Source of the DNA: Ferrimonas senticii DSM 18821
GTDB lineage: Bacteria > Pseudomonadota > Gammaproteobacteria > Enterobacterales > Shewanellaceae
DNA length: 64,000 nt
Direction of reading: 5' to 3'
NCBI RefSeq assembly: GCF_000422665.1
Contig: NZ_AUGM01000004.1
Coordinates: forward strand, 248,001 to 312,000
In this document: in pieces, positions 1 through 7,335 of the stretch
How the letters are laid out: each line of letters opens with the position of its first letter
How positions within the stretch are numbered: the stretch's first letter is position 1
Notes under the pieces: generated by a model
Databases searched by the model: none
The model's input: the letters and a program-made list of their open reading frames with translations, nothing else
What the model was told of the DNA's origin: nothing
Program-made: the position numbers and the translations under genes

Positions 1-674
1 GACAAAGTGTTGGCCGCTAACGGCACCGCCAGCGCGTGTTGTTGAATAACCGCGGCGATGTTTTTGTGGCTAAGCATTACCCCTTTAGGCTCGCCGGTGG
101 TGCCGGAGGTGTAGATCAGAGTGAACAGATCGGTCAGAGCGACGCTGTTAAAGCGTTGGCTCAGTTCCGCCTGAAACGGCGCGGCGTCGGTCGCCAGCAG
201 CTCGGCAAAGGGGATGATCTGCAGTCGACTTGGCTGCGGTTGCAACTCGGGGTTGATCAACACTAAGGTGGTTAGGCTAGGGCATTGTTCGGCCATCGCC
301 AATGCCGCTTGATATTGCGCCTGCTCGCCAACGAACAGAATGTTAACGCCGGCGTCATTGACAATATAAGCCGCCTGTTCGCTGGTGCTGGTAGCGTAGA
401 TCGGCACCAACACCGCACGGGTCTTGATGCAGGCCAGATCGGTTAACACCCACTCTAAGCTGTTGCCGGCAAAGATCCCCACTTTATCTTGGGATTGCAC
501 TTGCAACGCCAGTAAGGCGGCAGCCACGGCATCGCTTTGCTGTGCCAATTGTTGCCACGTTAGGCTGTGCCAGTTGGCGTTTTGCTGGTAGCGGATTGCT
601 TCTTGATTAGCGCGCTGGGCGGTGACTTGCGCCAGTTGCCGGGCGACCAGATAGGTGTTGAGATCGGTACTCAT
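1..674 (-). CDS. AMP-forming acyl-CoA synthetase (N-terminal part, runs off the left edge)
   Basis: Only the first ~224 residues lie in the window. The start is the ATG at 674-672 (MSTDLNTYLVARQLA). The ANL-superfamily phosphate-binding signature is clear near the left edge (LIYTSGTTGEPKGVMLSH), so the enzyme adenylates a carboxylate and transfers it to CoA. The lead-in (VGIFAGNSLEWVLTDLA) fits long-chain fatty-acid:CoA ligases, but the substrate cannot be fixed without the C-terminal half. It is transcribed away from the lipoprotein genes to its right. Confidence 0.85.
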   Translation of the reverse strand, partial: MSTDLNTYLVARQLAQVTAQRANQEAIRYQQNANWHSLTWQQLAQQSDAVAAALLALQVQSQDKVGIFAGNSLEWVLTDLACIKTRAVLVPIYATSTSEQAAYIVNDAGVNILFVGEQAQYQAALAMAEQCPSLTTLVLINPELQPQPSRLQIIPFAELLATDAAPFQAELSQRFNSVALTDLFTLIYTSGTTGEPKGVMLSHKNIAAVIQQHALAVPLAANTL

Positions 675-797
675 CGAGAGCTCCAAAAAACGGGATCCTC
701 TCAGGCTAGACAGTGATGGCAGGATTGCCTAATGGCGCTTAGGTTGAAGGCGATCTTGGTCACGTTTGCTGGCGCTGGTCGTACCTGTTGACCGACC

Positions 798-824
798 AAA
801 AACGCCGCCCATGGCGGGCGGCGT
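798..824 (-). terminator. Rho-independent terminator after the first RCC1 lipoprotein
   Basis: Nine-base-pair GC stem (802-810 with 816-824, loop ATGGC). On the minus strand it is followed by a T run (complement of 798-802). It lies ~30 bp past the stop of the 854-3286 gene. Confidence 0.8.
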
Positions 825-853
825 GGTCAAGCGATTAACCTAGGTGGGGTGAG

Positions 854-3286
854 TTAACGAAATTCGACAAAGGGTAAGCGTTCACCCATCTCATTGAATG
901 GACTGCCATCGCCGATATCTTCATCGTAAAGTACCGGCACGCCGCCTTCGCCATATTCACTGTAGCCCCAGCATTTTACCTGGCCAGTTTCAAATACGGC
1001 GCAGTGCTGATAGCCGCCACCGGCGATATCCACCACCCGAGCCTCGGTACCGAAATCGACAAAACCGGCAGCAGATACTGGGTTTTCCGCGCTGGTACCG
1101 AATTCAGTGTTAACGTCGTTACCGGCGTAATCGTCATCGCCCCAGCAGCTTACTTTGCCATCGGCGTACAATACGCAGGTGTTGTAGTAGCTGGTGACGA
1201 CTTTAGTCACAGGCTCGCTGCTTGGCAGTTCGACAAACGGCAAGTTGTCGCCCATTTCGTTGTCGTCACTGCCCATGGTGATGAAGTACACCCGGCGCTG
1301 TTGACTCCAGCTGTAGGTGACGCTGCCATCGTAGCGGGTGACGGTGTCGGCGGTATCGCAGTACAGTTTGCTGTTGCTGATCTCGGCGTCATCGAGTTCG
1401 CCATTCATATCGCCCGCGTCGGCACCGTACTCCAGTAGCACGCCGATATTGCCCGGGGCATCGGCACATTGGCTGAGACCGGCGTTTTCGCTGCTGAGTT
1501 CGGTAATGCGATAGTTAAAGGTTTTATCAAATTGGACGGTATTACTGTCGCCAAGGCCATCGCCGCGATCCTCTTCATCACCAACCCCTAACTGGCCGTC
1601 GTTGTTGCTGCCCCAGCATTTGACTTGGCCGCTGTTGGCCAGCGCGCAAACGTGGTCATAACGGCTATGGATCTGAGTGACTTCGATGCCACCCAGCTCT
1701 ACCACCGGCAGGCTGTCGCCCATCTCATCGGCTTGGTCGCCGATCTCTTCAAACGGGTTGATGTTGCTGCGCGAGAAGACATCCGCTTGACCTTGGCCTA
1801 ATTTGCCGTCGTCGTTATCGCCCCAGCATTTGACGTTACCATCTTCCAGAACCGCACAGGCGCCATCATCGTTCATGGTCATGGTGATGGCTTGGTAAGG
1901 TGCGGCTGTGGCCGGATTGGTACCTAAATCGACGATTGGGATAGCGTCGCCAAGTTCTGCCGCCAGATCGCCAATGCCATCACTGAAACCAAACGGAATG
2001 ATCGATTCACTGGCATCGCCCCAACAGGCGATCTCGCCAGTGTTAAGTAGGGCACAGGCAACCTCATTTTCGCTAACGTGCACTTCGACGCCATAACGGC
2101 CGCTGCCAAAATTCACCGGGATCATGGCGTTACCGAGGTCTTCGATAGCTTCAACGTCGTCGTCGAAACCGGTTCCTAGGACGCCGTCGTCGTTTTCGCC
2201 CCAACAGCGGGTAGTTTGATCGTCAAACACGCCACAGCCGAAGCTTTCAGCAATATCAAAATGCAGCAATTTGGCATCGGGCAAGATTGCGGCGGTAACC
2301 CCACCTTCCATGTCGCTGATCTGCAAAATGCCGTCGTTGTTGCTATCAACGCCATGGTAGAAGCCGTAGCCGCCGAATTCGCAGTCATTGGCGTAGGGCT
2401 CCTCAACGACGCGAGTCAGACTTTGGGCGCTATCGCTTTGATCGAGACAGAACTCGCGGCTATCGAGCCCGCCAAATGCATCAGACCACGTGGCGATCTT
2501 CGGCAGATCGCTGCCGCTACAGCTGTGTAAGCCATCAATTACCGCAAAGGTCAGTTGTTGCTCGCTGCTGCTTTTGCAGATCTCAATGCGGTTGTCGCTG
2601 CGACCGACGCTGGCTTCGCCAAAGTCGTCGCCAAGCTCGTCGTCATCGCCGATGGCAAAGGCGCCGTCGTTATAACCCCAACAGCGCAACTTGCCATCGT
2701 CGTCGGTCAATACGCAGGTGTCGTAGTAGTCGGCGACGATCTGGTGATTCGGTTTTAAGATGGTCACGGTACGGTCGAACTGCACTTGATTGCCGCTGGC
2801 GTCGCTGGCGGTGTAGCTAACCACATAGTCGCCGTAGCGCTGGCCGTTGACCTCTCCGCTGATCTGCACCGTAGGCGCGTCATCAAAATCATCCACTACG
2901 GTGACGTCACCGCCGTCGTAGTCGCTGCCCCACGGCAGTTCGAGACTCGCGCTGGCAACCACAATTTCAGGGGCGCTGCCATCAACCACGATTACGGTAC
3001 GGGTGACGCTGGTGCTGTTGCCAGCGGCATCGGTGGCGGTAAAGGTGAGGATGTACTCGCCTAAGGTGCTGGTATCGACGCTGCCGGTAACGGTGATGGT
3101 CAGATCGCCATCTTGGCTATCGATAGCGCTGGCGCCAGCATCCAAATAGTCGCTGTTGCCATTGATGGTGATAGTGTTACTGCCATTTAGGGTAATTTCT
3201 GGGGCGGTGCTGTCACTGTCGCTGTCAGTACAAGCCGCGAGGCTTATTGAGCTGACTACAAGCGCCGCAATGCGGGTGTATTGCAT
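854..3286 (-). CDS. Lipoprotein with two Ig-like (HYR/DUF5011-type) domains and a seven-blade RCC1-like propeller
   Basis: 810 aa. The signal peptide ends in a lipobox (SSISLAAC), so lipidation at Cys19 is expected. Residues ~25-180 form two tandem Ig-like domains of the HYR/DUF5011 kind (repeated YTATDASGN-type strands). The rest contains seven copies of a C-x(8-10)-CWG motif (for example CAVLEDGNVKCWG), the sequence form of bacterial RCC1-like repeats; seven matches the blade number of RCC1. Between blades are Ca-loop-like insertions (DSNNDGILQ) and a DUF7151-like Cys-bounded segment. AAGGAG precedes the ATG. It is a paralogue of the neighbouring 3402-5633 gene. Surface adhesion or scaffolding is plausible but not shown. 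Confidence 0.82.
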   Translation of the reverse strand: MQYTRIAALVVSSISLAACTDSDSDSTAPEITLNGSNTITINGNSDYLDAGASAIDSQDGDLTITVTGSVDTSTLGEYILTFTATDAAGNSTSVTRTVIVVDGSAPEIVVASASLELPWGSDYDGGDVTVVDDFDDAPTVQISGEVNGQRYGDYVVSYTASDASGNQVQFDRTVTILKPNHQIVADYYDTCVLTDDDGKLRCWGYNDGAFAIGDDDELGDDFGEASVGRSDNRIEICKSSSEQQLTFAVIDGLHSCSGSDLPKIATWSDAFGGLDSREFCLDQSDSAQSLTRVVEEPYANDCEFGGYGFYHGVDSNNDGILQISDMEGGVTAAILPDAKLLHFDIAESFGCGVFDDQTTRCWGENDDGVLGTGFDDDVEAIEDLGNAMIPVNFGSGRYGVEVHVSENEVACALLNTGEIACWGDASESIIPFGFSDGIGDLAAELGDAIPIVDLGTNPATAAPYQAITMTMNDDGACAVLEDGNVKCWGDNDDGKLGQGQADVFSRSNINPFEEIGDQADEMGDSLPVVELGGIEVTQIHSRYDHVCALANSGQVKCWGSNNDGQLGVGDEEDRGDGLGDSNTVQFDKTFNYRITELSSENAGLSQCADAPGNIGVLLEYGADAGDMNGELDDAEISNSKLYCDTADTVTRYDGSVTYSWSQQRRVYFITMGSDDNEMGDNLPFVELPSSEPVTKVVTSYYNTCVLYADGKVSCWGDDDYAGNDVNTEFGTSAENPVSAAGFVDFGTEARVVDIAGGGYQHCAVFETGQVKCWGYSEYGEGGVPVLYDEDIGDGSPFNEMGERLPFVEFR

Positions 3287-3401
3287 GGTGTGCTCCTTGA
3301 AATAAACCGATTGTTGTTATGGTTGTTGTGCTTGCTGCACGGTTGTTATTTGGTGGAAAAACAGCAAAGGTCAGCGTTGATGACGCTGGCCTTAATCGTG
3401 G

Positions 3402-5633
3402 TTAGCGAAACTCAACGAACGGCAGTTTGCTGCCCATCTCGTAGTAATCTTCGCCGTTACCGATGGTGTGCCCCCACAGTGCCGGATAACCCAGTTCGCC
3501 GTCTTCGCTGCCGCCCCAACACTTCACTTGGGCGGTTTCAAATACCACGCAGGTCTGAGTACCGCCGGAATCGATATCGACTACTCGCGCATCCGTGCCT
3601 AAATCGATGTAATCCAGATCGCTGATAGGTAGGGGCTCGGCGGCGCCATAATCCAGATCGTGGTCGTAACCGGCGTAGTTACCCTCGCCCCAGCATTTCA
3701 CTCTACCGTTATCAAACAAGGCGCAGGTGTTGTCATAACTGGTGCTTAGCTTGGTAATGGTGGCGCTGTCGTTCAGTTCGGCGAATGGCAGGTTGTTGCC
3801 CATCTCTAGGTAATCCGCCCCCAGTCGCAGGATCCGAACCCGATGGAAGGTGCTGAAGGTGCTGAAGTCGGTCAACGTATTGGTAAGGTATTGATCGTCG
3901 CAGTGCAGGTAATGCAGATCGACTTCGCCCTCTTCCAATATTCCGTTGCTAACGATGCCGCCGCCTTCACCGCTGTCTTCGCCCCAACGCACCAATACGC
4001 CACCATAGTTGGGGGCCGCCGGGCACCAATCGGCGCCGCCGTTGTCGGCGGTCAGTTGGGTCACTTGATAGACGTTAAAGCGTGGGATGCTGTATTGATA
4101 GTCGGTTGAGCTCGCGTGGCCGTCACCGCGGTCGCTGGTATCGCCGATGCCCAACTGACCGTCGCGATTTTCTCCCCAACACTTGATTTGATTGTCGTCG
4201 GTCAAGGTGCAGACGTGGTGTTCGCGCAGGCTGATGTCGATGACGTTGATGTCGCCGAGTTGAGCGTAGCCGAGGTTATCACCCATATCCTCGGCCTCGT
4301 CGCCAATGGCGAAGTAGGGATTGGCGTAGTATTCCTGATCGCTTTCACCTAAACCCAGTGCCCCACTGTGGTTGTAACCCCAGCATTTTACCTTGCCATC
4401 CTCTAACACCGCACAGGCGCTGTTGATGCCCATCTCCATGGTGGTGACCAGATAAGGAGCAGCAGTGGCAGGATTGAGGCCAAAATCGATGGCGGGTAGA
4501 TTGTTGCCCAAGGTGCCATCGCTAAAACCAATATCGCCTTCGGCATCATGGCCGATGACGGGGTGGTTGCCATTGCCCCAGCATTTGACCTGTTGGTTGT
4601 TCAGCACGGCACAAGCGACGTTGGCACCGCTGACGTGCACTTCGGTGGCATACAAACCGTCACCCAAATCCACCGGTACTAGGGCATCGCCTAACAGTGC
4701 TTGATCGTACACATCCAGATCGTCGCCCCGACCAAGGGCACCATCGCGACTCGAGCCCCAGCAACGGGTGGTATTGTCGGCAAACACCCCGCAGCCCATG
4801 GATTCGGCGATATCAAAATCCAGCAGTTCGCTGTTTGGTAAGATGGCTGGGGTAACGCCGCCCTCCATATCACTGATCTGCAACACGCCATCTTGGTTGT
4901 CATCGTTGCCGTAGTAGAAGCCGTAACCGCCGTATTGGCATTGAGCGAAAGGCTCAGCTTCGACGCGGGTCATAAATGGCCGGTCGGCATCGACAGTTTC
5001 ACAGTATTCCACCCGGTCAACCAAAGTTTCGCCATCCAACCATTCGGCTACTTTGCCGTCGCCCGAATCGCATACCAGCACCCCATCACTGATCTGATGG
5101 CTTAGGGTTTGCTCTGGGTAATCGCGGCAGATCTCTACATGGGTCGCTTCGGCGGTATCATCACCGACACTGTCACGACTGCCATTGCCGTGGCTACCAT
5201 CGTTGTAACCCCAGCAGCGTAGTTGACCGTCGTCCTCGGTAAATACGCAGGTGTCGTAGAAGTCGGCTTTGATCTGGTGCTTGGGTTTAAGCACCGTGAC
5301 AGTACGACTGATGCTACTGCTGTTGCCGCTGGCATCGGTGGCGGTGTAGGTCAACAGGTAGTCGCCGTAGCGTTGCGGATTAACTTGGCCTGCGATGGTT
5401 ACGGTTGGGTTATCGTCGGTGTCATCGCTAACCTCTACGCCGCCATCGTTGAAGTCGCTGCCGTAGCCAATGGTTTCAACTTCAGCACCGATTAGGCTAA
5501 TCACCGGTGCGCTGTTGTCGGCGTCAATGTTGTTCAGGTTATTGCTGTTGGTGTCGCTTTCGCTGCCGTCACCGCAACCAGCCAAGACCATGGCGGCAGC
5601 AACTGCACTCCAACGCAAAGTTCGCTGTGTCAT
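3402..5633 (-). CDS. Paralogous lipoprotein with one Ig-like domain and a seven-blade RCC1-like propeller
   Basis: 743 aa. The lipobox is LAGC (residues 16-19). One Ig-like domain (~40-118) is followed by seven CWG motifs (for example CTLTDDNQIKCWG). It aligns along its length with the 854-3286 product, including the EMG..LPFVELR-type C-terminus, the ISDMEGGVT segment and the DDNQDGVLQ acidic loop, but it lacks the first Ig domain. The two genes are in tandem, 115 bp apart, which implies gene duplication. Each blade pairs one Cys with the Cys of CWG, suggesting a disulphide in every blade. A GGGGAGA ribosome site precedes the ATG. Function unknown; probably exported to the outer membrane. Confidence 0.82.
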   Translation of the reverse strand: MTQRTLRWSAVAAAMVLAGCGDGSESDTNSNNLNNIDADNSAPVISLIGAEVETIGYGSDFNDGGVEVSDDTDDNPTVTIAGQVNPQRYGDYLLTYTATDASGNSSSISRTVTVLKPKHQIKADFYDTCVFTEDDGQLRCWGYNDGSHGNGSRDSVGDDTAEATHVEICRDYPEQTLSHQISDGVLVCDSGDGKVAEWLDGETLVDRVEYCETVDADRPFMTRVEAEPFAQCQYGGYGFYYGNDDNQDGVLQISDMEGGVTPAILPNSELLDFDIAESMGCGVFADNTTRCWGSSRDGALGRGDDLDVYDQALLGDALVPVDLGDGLYATEVHVSGANVACAVLNNQQVKCWGNGNHPVIGHDAEGDIGFSDGTLGNNLPAIDFGLNPATAAPYLVTTMEMGINSACAVLEDGKVKCWGYNHSGALGLGESDQEYYANPYFAIGDEAEDMGDNLGYAQLGDINVIDISLREHHVCTLTDDNQIKCWGENRDGQLGIGDTSDRGDGHASSTDYQYSIPRFNVYQVTQLTADNGGADWCPAAPNYGGVLVRWGEDSGEGGGIVSNGILEEGEVDLHYLHCDDQYLTNTLTDFSTFSTFHRVRILRLGADYLEMGNNLPFAELNDSATITKLSTSYDNTCALFDNGRVKCWGEGNYAGYDHDLDYGAAEPLPISDLDYIDLGTDARVVDIDSGGTQTCVVFETAQVKCWGGSEDGELGYPALWGHTIGNGEDYYEMGSKLPFVEFR

Positions 5634-5948
5634 GTCATCTCCCCAAGTAATTCAGTTGTTTATCGTTGTTGTTAAAATCATGTTAACAACACCAAGGGCA
5701 AATTACAGCGCGGATCAGTGCCAAAATCGATTTGTAAGCGATTGATTAACAGTATTTTTATTGTGGTTATTGCGCGGGCGGTGGGGTTTTGTGGCGGTAA
5801 AATGTGAATGGCTTTTAGGCTAAAAATTCATCATCAACAACGACTTGATGGTTGTCCGTTGAGCTGGCATTTAGTCGACGATTGTGGTGCTTGGTTGTGC
5901 CGCATCGACGCAGTATAATCCCGCCTCTTTTTTCGACAGTGAGCCACC
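5634..5948 (+). promoter_or_regulatory. Former promoter/leader region of dusA, upstream of the prophage
   Basis: 315 bp without a gene between the lipoprotein start and the dusA remnant. It should hold the lipoprotein promoter (minus) and the original dusA promoter (plus), which after integration reads into attL and the AT-rich cargo end of the prophage. I could not assign a specific -35/-10 pair with confidence. Confidence 0.4.
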
Positions 5949-6026
5949 ATGACCTACGCCGCTTCCCGTTTTTCCATTGCGCCGATGCTGGATTGGGTTT
6001 ATTGTTGTTTTTTTTCAATTACTTAA
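5949..6026 (+). pseudogene. dusA: dusA 5' remnant cut off by prophage insertion
   Basis: The ATG at 5949 opens [16 protein letters not shown], the N-terminus of DusA. The frame then runs into phage DNA and stops at 6024-6026 after 25 codons. The same residues [12 protein letters not shown] recur at 36 kb in the intact dusA, where they continue [11 protein letters not shown]. This is the host half of the split gene. It fixes the original start codon and the position of attL. Confidence 0.92.
5961..5996 (+). repeat. attL core (36-bp direct repeat)
   Basis: A perfect 36-bp match to 36047-36082, starting GCTTCCCGTTTTTCC and ending GCTGGATTGG, within dusA codons for [12 protein letters not shown]. 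Sequence diverges immediately on the right (phage GTTTATTG versus host ACCGATCG). Confidence 0.95.
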
Positions 6027-6035
6027 GTTGTTGAA

Positions 6036-6054
6036 GGTGTACTATAGGCGTACC
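6036..6054 (+). promoter_or_regulatory. Candidate integrase arm-type site, left end
   Basis: The 16-mer GTACTATAGGCGTACC (6039-6054) recurs in the same orientation at 35926-35941 near attR. Both copies contain two GGYGTAC units 11 bp apart (6036 and 6047 here). Position 40-60 bp inside the core suits Int or Xis arm binding. Confidence 0.55.
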
Positions 6055-6206
6055 CTTTGTTTTTTTTGTCCGAAATGAAGTCGCCAATCATTTATTGTCA
6101 TCTTGATTGTATCCAGATGGATTCTTGAAAGAGATATGGTTGTCCCATGCTCTTGATTTAAATAAAATCATTTAAGATGATTTGTCATATGACCTAAAGG
6201 TTAGAT

Positions 6207-6695
6207 ATGTTTTATTGTTTTGGTTCGGTAATATATAGATTTCTAGAAAATTCACATATTAAGTCTAGAGAGAGAAAATTTAAAAGAAGATATTCTTTAG
6301 ATAAATCCTTTGATTGTAAAAGAATCAATGTTCATTTCTATGGAAAAGGTGACATTATAGGTGGGAAAAATTCTTATGTCGGCCATCAAACAGCTATACA
6401 GGTTGCAAGTGGTTGCTATGTAAGAATAGGTGAAAATGTCAGAATTAGCCACAATGTAAGAATGTATACAACATCAACAAACACTGACCAAGATTTTAAC
6501 TGTCTTCCTTTAAATAGTTACTCTGGAAATATTGAAATTGGCAATGGTGTTTGGATTGGAGCAAATGTTTTAATATTGCCGAATGTAAAGATAGGGAATA
6601 ATGTTGCAGTAGGTGCGAATAGTGTTGTGGTTCGAGATATTCCTGACAACACAGTATATGGTGGGGTTCCTGCAAAATTCATAAAAAACAAATGA
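6207..6695 (+). CDS. Left-handed beta-helix (hexapeptide repeat) acetyltransferase, prophage cargo
   Basis: 162 aa. The C-terminal two thirds show [LIV]-G-x4 hexapeptide repeats (VRIGENVRISHNV; IEIGNGVWIGANVLILPNV) and the closing VYGGVPAKFI typical of WcaF/NodL/CysE-type O-acetyltransferases that use acetyl-CoA. There is no signal peptide, so it is presumably cytosolic. The gene is strikingly AT-rich against all neighbours and sits alone at the attL end on the strand opposite the tail block, the usual place for a moron. The likely role is acetylating O-antigen or another surface glycan (lysogenic conversion). The acceptor is unknown. AAAGG lies ~10 bp before the ATG. Confidence 0.85.
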   Translation: MFYCFGSVIYRFLENSHIKSRERKFKRRYSLDKSFDCKRINVHFYGKGDIIGGKNSYVGHQTAIQVASGCYVRIGENVRISHNVRMYTTSTNTDQDFNCLPLNSYSGNIEIGNGVWIGANVLILPNVKIGNNVAVGANSVVVRDIPDNTVYGGVPAKFIKNK

Positions 6696-6768
6696 ATTTA
6701 TAAATGCTTGGGTTGTTATTATTCAGGCATTATTTTGCTCTTGAATCCTTACTATTAATAACCTTTCA

Positions 6769-6794
6769 AAAGGGGTGAGTTTGCTCTCCCCTTT
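6769..6794 (+). terminator. Terminator-like hairpin after the acetyltransferase
   Basis: AAAGGGG-T-GAG pairs with CTC-T-CCCCTTT across a four-base loop, 74 bp past the stop. The following T run is short (TTTGTCATTT). Confidence 0.55.
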
Positions 6795-6875
6795 GTCATT
6801 TCTGGCGTTGTCCCGTTTTGTCCGATTTTTTAAATGGACAGTTTTCCTTGCCAGCCCTTACTGGGCGCGGATTGC

Positions 6876-6899
6876 GGCGATCTTACCGGATCGCCTTTT
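6876..6899 (+). terminator. Hairpin with T tract in the prophage non-coding stretch
   Basis: GGCGATC (6876-6882) pairs with GATCGCC (6889-6895) and is followed by TTTT. Confidence 0.5.
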
Positions 6900-7017
6900 G
6901 ATCACCTCAAATTATCAAAAGCTGCCACGCAAAATAGCAAAGCCTATTAAATTCATAGACTTACTTTTTTGCCTCAGTTCGCCCAGATCGGTCAGCTTGG
7001 ACAAAGTTAGAAAAAGC

Positions 7018-7037
7018 CGGACGGGAGTCCGATTTTT
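7018..7037. terminator. Bidirectional hairpin, T runs on both strands
   Basis: CGGAC-GGGA-GTCCG followed by ATTTTT on the plus strand. On the minus strand the same stem is followed by GGCTTTTT. Confidence 0.5.
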
Positions 7038-7306
7038 GAAAGTGTCATCAGTCGCCAGAAAGCGCCTTGGCGCAAGGCTTTGCAGGCAGAATCGGACCAA
7101 ATTAAAACTGGATTAAAAAAATGCCCCGAAACCCGCGCTGGGTGGGGGAGTTGTGCGGATTACGTGGCAAAACCCCAGTTTTACGTGGGCTTTGCGCAGG
7201 CGCAGTGGCGCGCTGTGCGATTGTGCAGAGTGCATTCAATGCTCGGATTGTCTTTTAAATGGATGCGGCAGAATCGCGCTGATGGCGTTTGGTGGGGCTG
7301 GATTGG

Positions 7307-7334
7307 TTGCTGCCCTCAAGGGGGAGGGCAGCAA
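7307..7334 (-). terminator. Strong hairpin at the end of the minus-strand tail operon
   Basis: An 11-bp perfect stem (7307-7317 with 7324-7334) begins 1 bp beyond the stop codon of the 7336-8916 gene. It lacks a T tract, so it may act as a 3' stabiliser or with another factor. Confidence 0.6.
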
Positions 7335-7335
7335 T

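Larger units (their letters stand above)
6696..7335. other. Non-coding prophage stretch between cargo gene and tail block
   Basis: About 640 bp with no convincing ORF; the short frames here have unusual composition and no ribosome sites. It contains a series of hairpins (6769-6794, 6876-6899, 7018-7037, 7059-7081 and 7307-7334), two of them followed by T runs on the plus strand. It may insulate the cargo gene from late transcription or encode a small RNA. Confidence 0.5.

Noticed and set aside
1004-1438. 144-aa plus-strand ORF opposite the RCC1 lipoprotein, and similar antisense ORFs to 5.5 kb
   Set aside because: They are the shadow of a long GC-rich repetitive gene; no ribosome sites and low-complexity Ala/Val translations.
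5949-6060. tRNA gene at the attachment site
   Set aside because: The 36-bp repeat is dusA coding sequence in frame at both ends; no cloverleaf can be drawn.
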